Shown here: positions 1 to 10,618 of the stretch, piece by piece
Numbering within the stretch: position 1 is the stretch's first letter
Layout: each line of letters starts with the position of its first letter
Source: Podospora pseudocomata
Lineage: Eukaryota; Ascomycota; Sordariomycetes; Sordariales; Podosporaceae
Direction of reading: 5' to 3'
NCBI RefSeq assembly: GCF_035222375.1
Contig: NC_085891.1
Span: 124,001 to 188,000 of the forward strand
Length of the DNA stretch: 64,000 nt
The notes under the pieces: generated by a model
What the model was told of the DNA's origin: nothing
Seen by the model: the letters and a program-made list of their open reading frames with translations, nothing else
Databases searched by the model: none
Position numbers and translations under genes: made by a program

Positions 1-200
1 GGATTAGAGGGAGACAGGGTTCTTAAATCTTGTCAATAAACCAGTATATTGATTGATATATCCTACTCCATATGTACATTTCTCCTTCCAATATGCGCAA
101 TTCAAGTTCCAGATAACAAGGTGAGCTCCACACCAGCCTCAATTTGCGCCTAGCTTCGATGTCCTAGCCATGTGTGAGGGTCAGGCAAGTGACTGCCATT

Positions 201-1596
201 TCACTTCATGTTCAACAGCAGGTATCTAAGACCGGCCCAGGTCTCGACACCGCTGGGAACGATCTGGCTAGCAGGGAGAACGAAGCCGTTGGCACCAGTG
301 TCACGAAGCTCGGCGGTGAATGTGTACTCAGAGCCGCCCACATCGTTGGCCCAGTCGACACTGCTACCGGTGGCCTTGTAGATGGTGCTGCAGATAGGTC
401 CGGAGGTAAACCTGGTGCCGTAAACGGCCTGGATAGCCGAGGCAGCGCCAGCAGCAAGGGACACAAGCTCGGTATGCTTAGCAGCTCTGGCAGTGCAGGA
501 GTATCCGTAAGCTGAGTAAGAAGTTGTTAGCTTCGATTGACACTGTGGTTCCATCAAGGGCAGAACGTACGGGTCATGAACAGCTGAGAGTAAGCATGCC
601 AGTCAATGAAGAGCTTCAAGCCCTGGCTGGACTTGACGCTGCGGATGAAGTTGGCCAAGTTGGTAGTCTCGGGGGCATCAGAGGCGGCTCTTCCCTTGTA
701 GTCCTCGGCGCAGGGGTTAGTGGAAGCACCGCCAGTAACGGACCACTGGAAGTTCCAGTTACGGTTGATGTCACGGCCAATGCAAGTGCTGCCAGTGTTG
801 GATTGACGGTTCTTGCGCCACAGACGAGTGTTGGTCTGGGTGAAGACGAAGCCGTCAGGGTTAACAACGGGGAAGACGTAGAAGTCGTACTTGTCGACGA
901 AGCTCTTGATCTCGGCGTCGGTGTCGTACTTGGTCAGGAGGTTGAAGGCCAGGTACTCGTTGACCATGGTGGTGATCCACTCGCGTGCGTGGACGGTGCT
1001 GTGGAAGATGACAGCAGGCTTTTTGCCCTTCCCGGAGCTTCCCCAGAAGTGAATACCTGTGATAGGTCTTCCCTCGTTGGAGTTGCCTGACGTGACGATG
1101 GCCGAGCGGGTTGGGTAGGTGGCCTGGAGATCCCGCAGGAACTGGAGATGGTCGTTGTACGAATGGTATGAGTTGAACCACGTAGCGTTGGCAGAACCAA
1201 CTGGGGGTTGATGTTAGTACAAGATACAACTCTTCAAGGGTGGTACAAAGATGGCGTACCTGCATATGCAGAGAAGTTGGACTCCTCCTCAATAGAAGCA
1301 GCCAAGTCCTCGTGCATGGTAGTGACCTCCATGCCGGCGACAGCCGCCTCGAACTCGGCCACTTTGGATGGTGGGACAACAATATCGGCGAGAGCGCCAG
1401 GGGCCTTGGGTGCCTTCCATGTCTCGAGCTCTAGCTGCTCGATGATCTTGGAGACCTTGTTGACCTGGTTCTTGACAGCGACACGGAAGACCTTGTATCC
1501 ATCGTAGGCGGTGACAGCGGGTCTGACCTGGCGTTCGGGGACAGCAGCCGCCGAGGCGAGGGCCAGGAGAGTGGAAAAAGCGAAAACCGACTTCAT
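201..1596 (-). CDS. Secreted M14A zinc metallocarboxypeptidase (carboxypeptidase A-like)
   Basis: Exopeptidase that would remove C-terminal residues from peptides outside the cell. Three exons fit in phase: 1596-1260, 1200-571 and 511-201 (introns of 59 bp each), giving 425 residues, normal for fungal preprocarboxypeptidases. Start chosen at 1596 because it begins a clear signal peptide (residues 1-17, MKSVFAF...). An activation propeptide follows (about 20-110), then the catalytic domain. Visible active-site residues are HAREW (zinc ligands H183 and E186), the motif GRDINRNW, third zinc ligand H314 in DWHAYSQL, and catalytic E390 in AELRDTG. A TATA-like box lies about 85 bases upstream. All family hallmarks are present and no damage is seen, so I call it functional; substrate preference (A- or B-type) cannot be judged. 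Confidence 0.93.
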
Positions 1597-2479
1597 CTTG
1601 AAGAGCTGGGAACTTGCGTCTTGACCGTGGAGTTCCTGGAGAAGCTCTTTTCCTCGAGCGATTCCGGTGAGACCTGGCTGCTTTATAGCTTCCTGGAATG
1701 ACCGTGGGTTGGAGGTAGTACCCATGAGTGGTTACCTGCCTGTGGCATGGGATGAACACACCTAGGAGGAGTGGCACTGCCTCGGGTGGACATGACCAAC
1801 GACGTGACCATGGGCCAGATAACCTTCCCTTTTCGGCCGAATAGCGATGCGGAGGTGGGCCAAGTCTGGATGCTTGTCACCTTCCCGGGATGACGCACGA
1901 TGCAACAGTCTGGGGTTGCAAAAGCCGATCCCGCATTATACCCGCTTGCCCCTAGCCAATGTGCTTTTAACAATCAGCTCGGCATTGTGCTGGGCGATCT
2001 CGCTCTGCCTGCGACCAGGGGCTTTGGCCAGATGCCGAACCAGGATTGTCGCCCCGAGGCCGACAAGACCACCTTCCACAACTGGGTCAGCTTCGCGCCT
2101 ATGCTTCATTGCCTTGTTCTAGAACAATGCATATGATCTTGTGAGAATGTTATACAGCCAAAGCGCCTGGGGCGAGGCAATGACACTATTGGCGGTGTGC
2201 GCGTACAGAAAGGCAGGTTCGTCCTACCGTTGAGCTGTTTATTTGCTATTGATAATCTTGATTGGGAAAGTCATTAAGCAATATCAAAACCGTTATCTTG
2301 GCCCCTGCCCACTCGCAACAACCAACACCAAACGTGGGGATGTGGGGGGTGGCTACAATCATAATACACGATCGGCTGGAGTCAAAAAAGCTTCGCTGTT
2401 GCTCCCCGCCCCCCTCCCTTCCCCCCCCGGACCTGCAGTCAATGAACAAAGCTTGGCTTTACAACTGGTCCAGCCCTGT
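1597..2479. other. Intergenic region
   Basis: Upstream region of the carboxypeptidase and 3' side of a doubtful small gene. Apart from a TATA-like box near 1685 I see no coding, RNA or repeat signal; open frames here lack similarity and splice logic. Confidence 0.6.
1681..1687 (-). promoter_or_regulatory. TATA-like box of the carboxypeptidase gene
   Basis: Minus-strand TATAAAG, about 85 bases upstream of the ATG at 1596, a usual place for a fungal core promoter. Position and motif only; no expression evidence. Confidence 0.45.
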
Positions 2480-2851
2480 TTAGATTTCCATGCTTTGCCC
2501 CTTCTTGGCGCACATCCCTCCCGCTTGTTCTGCATCTGTCGAGCACTGAGTGTGACTGTTTAAAGAGTATTAAGCCAACGATCAGACTTCCATCCCTGCT
2601 CACCGGCGTTGTCCAGGTCGAAGGTACGGTTCTCGTCTACCGTCATTTGACTGTATGAGCCCATGCAAATCCTGCATCAGTTCTGTCGCAGTATCTAGCT
2701 GACAGTTAGCAAGCTCGGCGAACTCAGCGGGGGTGGAAAGAGTTAGGAGGTTTGTGGAGTAGGTGTGATTCATCTTGTTGTGGTTGTTGTTGCTGCTGTG
2801 GCTGGTGGTGGTGGTGATGGTGGTGGTGCCGTTACTGCTATTGCCAGACAT
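2480..2851 (-). CDS. Small hypothetical protein, Thr/Asn/His-rich N terminus (doubtful)
   Basis: ATG at 2851 opens an 83-codon frame whose first 25 residues are a low-complexity Thr/Ser/Asn/His run from trinucleotide-like DNA. A possible amphipathic helix follows (about residues 38-68). A good donor (GTGAGC, 2603) and acceptor (ACAG ending at 2556) would remove 48 bases and give a second exon 2555-2480 ending in TAA, about 107 residues in all. Without that splice the frame stops at 2600. I recognise no family. It may be a real short gene or chance; the spliced model is inference. Confidence 0.3.
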
Positions 2852-3509
2852 CTTTTCTGGGGAGGGAAAAAGGTTGAAGGTAGAGGTAGGTATGGTAAGA
2901 GGAAGAAAGTCTTGGTCGGCGATTGAGTTGTTATAAAGGTATGATGGAGAGAATGATGATGAGACAGTGATAGGATTCCAGGTATATATCTATTTAGTAG
3001 TAAGACAGTAGTGGTACGCGCTCCTTATATAGTCGCAACAGGAAAAAAATGAAACAACACGTTCCACATTATCTCTCTAAGAACGCAGGCCTTGTTCATG
3101 AAAGGCTTTCCTTATTCAACAAACAACCTCTTTCGTATGGAAAATAATTCTGATTTCCAGAAACCTACAGAGGCTTTGAAGATTCTGAAAGTTCAGTGGT
3201 TCACCATAAAATGAGGTACACATTTGTGGAGCATGACGATCTGGCCTTTTGTCATAGAGGGAGTGTTCGAGCACTTACTCATACCTAGGCAGCGACCCAC
3301 AAGAACAATTATACACTGTCAAAGTGACCGGAGACGTTTTGTTGTACTATCATTACCTTAGGCAGCATTCAGTTACGATGCCATTCAAAAGCTGGGGAGA
3401 TAGCTCCACAGTGATGACTCATGGGACGCTGAGGTATTAGTTGTTTCAAGTTCCTGAATTGAATCGAAGCTTCTAAAGATTGAGATTGGAATGGCTGCCT
3501 AGAGGTACC
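2852..3509. other. Intergenic region
   Basis: AT-richer stretch between two minus-strand genes. No coding, RNA or mobile-element signal recognised; probably promoter of the small gene and 3' end of the DUF1993 gene. Confidence 0.6.
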
Positions 3510-4094
3510 TTAAGCCAAGAAGCTTCCAATGTAGTCTCTTTTGCCAACTGGAACGCCTTTGCTCCTGAGAATGGCATACGCCGTGTTGAGATGGAAGAAG
3601 AAGTTGGGGATTCCCTGGTTGAGGACTGAGTCTCTGCTGACAATCTTGATGGTTGTTGGCCCCAAAGCACTATGTTTTTCAAAATTAACAATGTGTCCTT
3701 TGTTACAAGCTCCGCCACGATGGGTCGGGTGGACTCACAGATCGACAGTTTCATCGGCTTTGGCGTCAATAGCAGCAGCATCGGCCTCCTTGATCACCTG
3801 CCTCGCCTTCTCAATGCGGGCATACAAATCGGCAAATGTCTTCTCTCCATCTTCCCAAGGCTGATCAGCCTTCCCTTGGGACCGGGTGAGGGTTTTGCGG
3901 ACAGTGTTGGTAGCATTCTGAACTTGAAAGGTCAGGGGGAGCATGTCATCGATGAGCCTGGCATTGATGTACTCGGCATTGGCGTCGAGGCCCTGTGATG
4001 CAGCATATTCTTCGGCCTTCTGGAGAATATGAACGAGTGTGGAGAGACCCTTGGAAAAGGTAGAAATAGTAATGGAAGAGAGAGTGAGAGACAT
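3510..4094 (-). CDS. DUF1993 family protein
   Basis: Protein of the fungal and bacterial DUF1993 family, related in fold to DinB-like four-helix bundles; biochemical role unknown. Exons 4094-3739 and 3669-3510 (69-bp intron, donor GTGAGT, acceptor CATAG) give 171 residues, normal for the family. The ATG at 4094 was chosen because family similarity begins there (MSLTLSSITI). Family landmarks are the N-terminal helix ending HILQKAEEYA, the segment LIDDMLPLTFQVQ, and the C-terminal block GIPNFFFHLNTAYAILR followed by KGVPVGKRDY. The second exon was placed by matching this block, which is out of frame with exon 1 without splicing. No signal peptide after the chosen start, so probably cytosolic. 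Confidence 0.88.
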
Positions 4095-4898
4095 GGCGGT
4101 TTGTGCACTGCTCGTGACGAGGAAGAAAAGATGATGATAAGGTAGGTTGAGTGGTAGTGTATATGGCAATCTGCGCTGAGGGTAGAGGATTGGTATGAGA
4201 AGTTTTCAGAGCTTTTGACAGAGGAAACAAAGACGTGTTTATACTTCTGGTTAGGTTCTTCTCGCTCTCTCAGGTCGCACAACCAGGGCCCTGCATCACC
4301 TCGCATTATTAATGTATTCTACCCAATGGTGTGCTTTTAGTTTCTGAAGCGGGATGTGTCAACTGGAATTACAAATCCACGTTACGTGTGGCTCGTGAAC
4401 AATTATTCAGCTCGACTTTAGCAGCTGCTGTCCAGGGAACGTGACAATCACCTCGATGCCAGTGCTTGGCTGTCCGTCATCGGATCAACTATCAGAACTT
4501 GGAAGACGCCAGAAGAACCGAGACTCCTTGCTGCCAGTTGAAATGCACCGAATAGGACGAGAGGCGGGTTCCTTGCAGGTTGTTGTGGTGTAGCTGGTGT
4601 TGCAATTGATACCAAAAGGATGTCGTGATGTGGGGTACAGCATTTGCAACACAATGGCGGGTTATGGCCGCCGAGCCGGAACCGGGGTTTGCCGGCATTA
4701 TCGCCGAACCACACAATTATTTTCGGTATGGTCAAAATATCACGAATTCCGCAGCCGGCATGTCGTCATGTCACAGATCATGTACTCCCAATACTGAGAA
4801 TGAATCTTGTATGATTTTTGAACTACTTAGGTACTACACCGTAACCGCTCTTTGCACTGTGGATTGTAATCCTTCTCCCATCTGCGCACCAAATGGCC
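4095..4898. other. Intergenic region
   Basis: Between the DUF1993 start and the 3' end of the carboxylesterase gene. No gene, RNA or repeat recognised; short frames on both strands have no supporting features. Confidence 0.6.
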
Positions 4899-6923
4899 TC
4901 AGTTCGGCATGTATGGGCCAAGATTCTTGTAGAAGGCGCATCTGTCCCCACGGTAAGCCTCCCAAGTGTTGGCGTTCTGAACTGAAATGGCATTCTTGAT
5001 GCCCGGACCCTCATACTGGGGATAGGACCCCACCAACGGAAGCTCAACAGTAGCGAGAGTCCCGCCGGTTGTGTTGAAGTTGACAAACTGGGGCGCGTTC
5101 TGGTTCCAAACAGGCCAGTTGGATGCGGGGTGGTATGCGCTAGGAGACGCAGAGGAGGCTCCGTTCGCAATCGTGTTGGCGATGGATGGGTTTCCACCGA
5201 CGATAAAGTTGCCCCAGGCCTTGCGGAACGCGAGGGTAATGTCGCTGGGGAGGCTGGAGGTGCTGGGTCCAAAGGCTGCGTTGATATCGGCTCCGTGGTA
5301 GGCAAAAGGAACAGAGAACTGATACAGCCAGGAAGACTTGCCCGGGTTGCCCGAGTAAGCATCGGCGAGCCAGTACGCAGGGCATGCAAATGTGGCCTCG
5401 GCGTAGATATTGTTGCCTCTCTGCTTCTGGCCGACGCCGTCGGGGCTGGTGTTGATGGCGTTGAAGCCGCCGGTGTTGAGACCATCAGTCTCAAACCTGG
5501 GACCGGAAGCAGAGCTCAGCGCCGAGTTGGGATTGATGGCCAGGATGCTGTTCAGCTGGGCCGAAGTGAGGTTGGGGAACCAGAGAGCCATCCAGGCGAG
5601 GAGGTCGGCCTGAGTCTCGATCGCATCGGGCCCAGGCACAAAGAGGGGTCCCTCATGAGCGTTGTAACCCACGAGGAGCTTGTTGCCGTTGACCCTCTTG
5701 GCGGTGAGCTGTGCAGTGGGACGGTTCTTGATGTACACGCCATCAGTCACAGGCCAGAAGCCCCAACTTCCCTGGGTTGACGACGCAGTGACTGAAAGCG
5801 AAGCAAGCTCGAGGTCGGCAGCGCTCTTGCTAAGCAGGCAAGAAAAAACGCTGCCGGAGGAAGGGCAGCCGGCAGCGGCGGAGAAGGCATAATATCTGCT
5901 GGTAGGGATAGCATCGTTGAAGTTGGGCTGGTAAGGCAGGTAGGGAGACTGAGCAAGTCCCTTGTCGAACAAAAGAGAGCCGAGGTCACCGTTGACAGCC
6001 AATGCGTGGTGCATAACGGAGCCAGCACCGGCGGACTGCCCGGCGATAGTAACCTTGGAAGGATCACCACCAAATTTGCAGATGTGGAGCTTGACCCAGG
6101 CCAAAGCAAGAGCCTGGTCAAGATGACCGGCATTAACAACACCATTGTCCTTAACCTCCTGGGAGGACAGGTAACCAAAGGCACCAAGCTTTTTGAGCAT
6201 GTATGTCAGTAACCACTTTTCCAAAGTACAAAGCACGATGTTGTACGAGGGGATGCACAACTTACACGATAGTTGATAGAAACACCAATGAAAGTCTTCC
6301 CATTGTCGTTGATAAGCTGGGTCAGATCTTGCGAACTATCACCATACCCATAGCCTCCGCCGTGGATCCAAACCACGACTGGAAGCTTGGTGGCATTGGC
6401 AGGGGCGACCACATTGAGGAAGAGGCAATCTTCGCTACCAGGGGGCCCAAGGAAAGAGCCAAGTGCTGTACGCGGAGTGTGTTGATAGCATGTGTTGCCA
6501 AAGGCGTCGGCATCAGTGACCGGCGCAGATGGGGCCAGAGCAGGGAAACGGGGAGGCTGCCATCTCAGACTTCCCGTGGGAGCCTGCGAGTATCGGATGC
6601 TAAGGTATTCTTGTCAGCAGAGAGGTCAGGAAAGAGGAATTTGCTATGTCTCGAACTTACCCCTTCCAGTGATTCAGAGCAGATGCCGAGTCGTAGTAGC
6701 CCCTGTACTTGGCATAGCCAGTGTCCACGACCAAGGTCGATTCTTGAGCGCACTGGGGCGCACGGATTTGATGATCGTTGTAGGCTGCAGTCAGTTCGGC
6801 AACAAGATTATCCACAAACTCGGTGGCGGCATCTGTAGTGCGTGCGGCGACTTTGGAGCTGGGCAAGGCAGAAGAAAGCGAGGAGCCTGCGAGGAGCAGG
6901 CCCATCCACTGTTTGATGGCCAT
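4899..6923 (-). CDS. Secreted type-B carboxylesterase/lipase
   Basis: Alpha/beta-hydrolase of the carboxylesterase type-B family, hydrolysing ester bonds of extracellular substrates. Exons 6923-6661, 6599-6266 and 6188-4899 (introns 61 and 77 bp) give 628 residues, slightly longer than the common 540-580. A signal peptide begins at the chosen ATG (MAIKQWMGLLLAGS); an earlier in-frame ATG at 6968 would bury it. Landmarks are RYSQAPTG, SEDCLFLNV, the oxyanion-hole WIHGGGYGYG, SINYRLGAFGYL, GDPSKVTIAGQSAGAG with nucleophile S251, and HGADI near the catalytic histidine. An A/T-rich core-promoter-like element lies about 80 bases upstream. The gene looks intact; esterase versus lipase substrate cannot be told. 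Confidence 0.93.
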
Positions 6924-7000
6924 CGTGACTAGGGATGACGATGTTGGCAAGATGGTCCTGGTTGCCAAAGTGAAAGCAGAAGAGAGGAGGCCATCGTGAC

Positions 7001-7009
7001 TTTAAATAT
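7001..7009 (-). promoter_or_regulatory. TATA-like element of the carboxylesterase gene
   Basis: Minus-strand GATATTTAAA-like run about 80 bases upstream of the ATG at 6923. Position and base content only. Confidence 0.35.
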
Positions 7010-8038
7010 CAGAAATGCCATGGCCCTCTGCCTGCCAGCCGGAACTATGGTGTCCCAAGCAAGTGCACAATGACAGCGGATAAACTGGGGTGAAGTCAAA
7101 AAAAAGTTAGCGGATACTACGCTGTATAGCCCAGCTCCATCGCTAAGGCGTAGCGTACCCCATCATATTCCAGGCAGTCGCTTTTCTCTGCCATCTTATG
7201 GGCGCGGAGTTTTGTAGAGGGCAGCGCCGGCTCCATTTGTACAGCTTCCCAAGACCATAGGTGTCAATAAAGTCATGACGGTGTGGTTTCCGTGACAGAA
7301 AACACCTGCGGCAAATCGGGCAGCTTTCCCGGTTGCGGGATGGTGCGGGATGCTATTGGTCGTCCGCGAGTGTTCTGTGTCTCCAGCGGTGACGGCAGTG
7401 GATGGGTTCTCTTCCCCCTGCCTTAGTAAGGAATCAAATGTCGCCTGATTGATGGGTGGTTGAAGAATGTCTTGGTAGGCAACGTGCTATGTGGAGAAGT
7501 ATTGTACAATATGCATGGACTGTTGGCAAGACACGGCACAGAATCAATCGACCGACCACTGGACCACCAAGGCGGGACCAACGCTGGCACCCTATGGCAT
7601 GGTTTTTGTTGTTGGGAGCCGGGTTGCATTGCAGAATGCAGACCCTTCTCTTGAGATGGGTTCCAGACAGAAGAAGGTTGTTTCCCTTCCACCGAACTTG
7701 AGCCACATCAGGACTTGAAATTCTCTAGCGCAATTGTGAACGGGTCCTCGGTGTTTTCATTCGCGATATGTGCAGAGGGGCAAGATGTCAAAGCGAACCC
7801 CAGATCCACCGCATCTCCGCATTCTAACGGGAATCGGATAGGCGCAACACGGCAGCGCTCACCATGCCAAGGTCCGGGGACCAACCTCAACCTCGCCTGA
7901 TTCGGCTTGAGAAGCCCGCAGAAGACAAACAAAAGTGATGAAGCTCCAGTCAAGCACCATTTGACCCGCTCGTACAAGGTGGTGTATCGTGTGTTTAGGT
8001 TTGCGAAGGGGGTCCTCAGGTAGGTATTGTCTTTGATT

Positions 8039-8073
8039 GGTAGGTAGGTAGGTAGGTAGGTAGGTGGGTGGGT
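8039..8073. repeat. GGTA tetranucleotide microsatellite
   Basis: Roughly eight tandem copies of GGTA (equivalently TAGG), the last ones drifting to GGTG. Not a telomere repeat (TTAGGG). Similar TAGGTA/CCTAGGTA words recur in other intergenic parts of the window (near 27690 and 27800). Confidence 0.9.
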
Positions 8074-8958
8074 AAGCACATCGTTGACCGAAGAATTGGA
8101 GACTCCTACTTCACTGGCGGACCTCAAGTGTATCAAAAGAGCGGTTGACTTCCTACCTATCTTCAATCGCCTTCATGAAATTTAAGGTCTTTCAAGACCC
8201 AAGGTCCACCTCGAAAGGGCCTTGACTACCAAGCTCATGGTTCCAACCACCAACGTGTTGGACAAAATTGTGACATGATTGGAACACCACACCCATGCCT
8301 ATAGCCCGAGCTTGCCCATAATCTCACGTGTCATTCCTTGAAGGTGGGCTTGCGCAATAAAGCCTGCAAAACCTTCGAAGGGCTCAAGGGGTGGTAACCA
8401 TTTGATCGACGAACAGACCACATCTTGATTTCAGCGCCTGCATACGCCAAGTCAACCATCTCGCGGTACAGGAACGAACGTCCCCTCTTCACCTAGCCGC
8501 ACCGTCAATCCCCCCTCAGCTTGGAGCTTGAGCCTCTCTTCCACACACACCCGTTACAGGTTCCTCTAGGTGGCGATGATCTCGCTGAGGGAAAAGTGGT
8601 GATACCCAATTTGACGTGCGGTTCGTGTTCGTAGGGCCGAACTATGACACATTATTGTTTCTGCGGCACGCTCCATGGCGTCTCTTTGACCTTCATTTTG
8701 GGGAGAGCTGCTGCAGCTCACCACACCCAGTACAGAGCAGATCGTCAAAGAGCTTTTCCTGGTGATGGAGACCAAGCGAGATGGTGGTCTAGACCGAACG
8801 CCATCCCCTCAAGTTTCCCAGACATCAAACACCCCACAACTGGCTAATATCCGGTTCCCTCTCGCCATCTGATGGACCCTTTGAGCTCTTAGACTCTCGT
8901 TGCATTTTGGAGGCCACCCCAGTCCATCACTGACATTCCCGCCGTGGGACACTATCAG

Positions 8959-10184
8959 ATGTTGACCATCTTCCACAATGACAGACGCAACATCAGCCAG
9001 TCCGCCACCACCACCGCTCTCGTCCAACGCCCACGAAGACAAATCCTCCACAGTGATTGGGCTATCATCTTCTGTCTGGTATGGTCAACTGTAATGGTAG
9101 GCATGCGCCTGTGGACGCGGGGCAAGATGATCAAGCAGCTTGGGATAGATGACTACGCCTGCATCCTAGGCTTGGTGAGTACAATGCCCCTTTGCCAAAA
9201 TCAACCAGTCTTCAAGAATCTAACATGACCACCTCGCCCAGCTCACGACATGTGGCTCAGCCATCGCCATCGGCCACATGACAACCTTGGGTCTGGGAAG
9301 GCACATCTAGGTCATGAAACAAAGCGATATTCCCCTGTACCTTCGAGACTTTTACGTTTCCATCGTCAGGTACTGCTGCGCCCTCCTCTTCCTCAAGCTC
9401 ACGTTTCTCTTCCAATACTACCGCGTTCTGGCCGTCCAGCATATGCGCATCGTTTATCTCGTCGCCATTTTCATCGTCGGGGGCTGGGCCCTCTCCCAAG
9501 TCCTGGTGGGCATCTTCATCTGCACTCCCATCCGCGCGTTTTGGCTCGGGGTGCCCGATATCGAAGGTGCCACGTGTATTCCAAACATACCTCAATGGTA
9601 CATCAATGCCGCGGGCAATATCGTGACGGATGTGGCTGTCTTTGCGCTGCCTTTGCCGGCTTTGTGGAAGTTGAAGCTGGCCAAAGGTCAGAAGTATGTG
9701 TTGATCGGCATTTTCAGCTTGGGCTTCTTGTGAGTCTCTCTTCCGCACCCCCTTTTTAACCCTCTTCTTTGTGAACCCTGCTCACAAGTCGACCATCTGC
9801 GGCAGCACCGTCATCATCTCCATGATCCGGATCAAGTGTCTTCAACTGTACGGAAACTTCCCCTGGGAAAACGTCACGTCCTCCCTCTGGTCCGTTGGCG
9901 AGCTGACCTCGGCTATCACTTGCGCCTGCCTGCCTACCCTCCGCCCCTTCTTGGCGACCTACTTCCCCAGATTGGCATCGGCCATTGGTGGTAGCAGGGC
10001 TCATCCCACGGGCGCTATGAGTGCCGGCGTTGCTGTTGATGGAACCGGCCGCATCCGAACAGTGGATCCCGAAACGGGCGTTTACTACGTCGGCAGAGGA
10101 CAGCACTCGCGCGCCCGCAGTGGCGCGAAAAAAGGTGCGGCGGTAACGGTCGAGTACTCTGACGGGACCGGTAGTGAGGTTTAG
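8959..10184 (+). CDS. PTH11-like / fungal rhodopsin-domain seven-helix membrane protein with in-frame TAG
   Basis: Member of the large fungal family of PTH11-type putative receptors. Exons 8959-9174, 9242-9729 and 9806-10184 fit in phase. Hydrophobic segments match helices 1-7: WAIIFCLVWSTVMVG, the ILGL/LTTCGSAIAIGH junction, VRYCCALLFLKLTFLF, YLVAIFIVGGWALS, AAGNIVTDVAVFALPLP, FSLGFFTVIISMI and SVGELTSAITCACLP. Exon 2 begins with the conserved stretch ending GLGRHI, where the family normally has Trp; here the codon is TAG (9308-9310). That TAG is also a possible 3' splice site: using it removes 69 bases (23 codons), restores an open frame of 337 residues, but shortens helix 2. So this is either a pseudogene, a strain with a nonsense allele, or an unusual splice form. 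The upstream start is uncertain; GTG at 8944 is the only earlier candidate in frame. Confidence 0.75.
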
Positions 10185-10618
10185 CTGTCGCTACAGCAGA
10201 CGAAGGTCAACCCATTGGAGGCTCATGTGACCCACAAATCGGAAAGTCTAGATGGGGTCAGTATTGTCAGTAGGGACATTCGATCATCTGATGGGGATCA
10301 ATGTGGATTTAAGGGTACATACCTCCATCGCTGTACCATATATGACAGTGCACATCGCACACGGACGAGACGAGTCATTTGTATTATACCCCTTCCTCAC
10401 GAATACAATATTCTTCGAAGCTCAAACTGTTCTGCCGGACGCCGAACCCAGGTTGTGAAACATGCTGCGACTGGTCAAGATCAATTCAAGTGCGACGCGC
10501 AATGAACCCAGGAAATAACGCCCTACACGATACACACACATTCATCTTTCATTTAAAACCCCCAGCAGACATTATCATACAGATCGTAGCCTCGTCCCAA
10601 GTGCGCATACAAAAACTG
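10185..10618. other. Intergenic region between convergent genes
   Basis: Lies between the 3' ends of the receptor and the transcription factor genes. Nothing beyond probable untranslated ends is seen. Confidence 0.6.

Larger units (their letters stand above)
6924..8958. other. Long intergenic region
   Basis: About 2 kb with no convincing gene. It holds the promoter of the carboxylesterase, a GGTA tetranucleotide run (8039-8073) and the upstream region of the receptor gene. Frames such as 7708-8166 (minus) have no recognisable domain and run through the repeat. Confidence 0.6.

Noticed and set aside
524-1090. 188-codon plus-strand frame opposite the carboxypeptidase
   Set aside because: Antisense shadow of conserved exon 2; the minus-strand product has the full M14 active site.
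8039-8073. GGTA run as telomere-like sequence
   Set aside because: The repeat unit is four bases and not TTAGGG; interstitial microsatellite is simpler.
7708-8166. 152-codon minus-strand frame
   Set aside because: Runs through the GGTA microsatellite and has no domain, signal peptide or splice partner.
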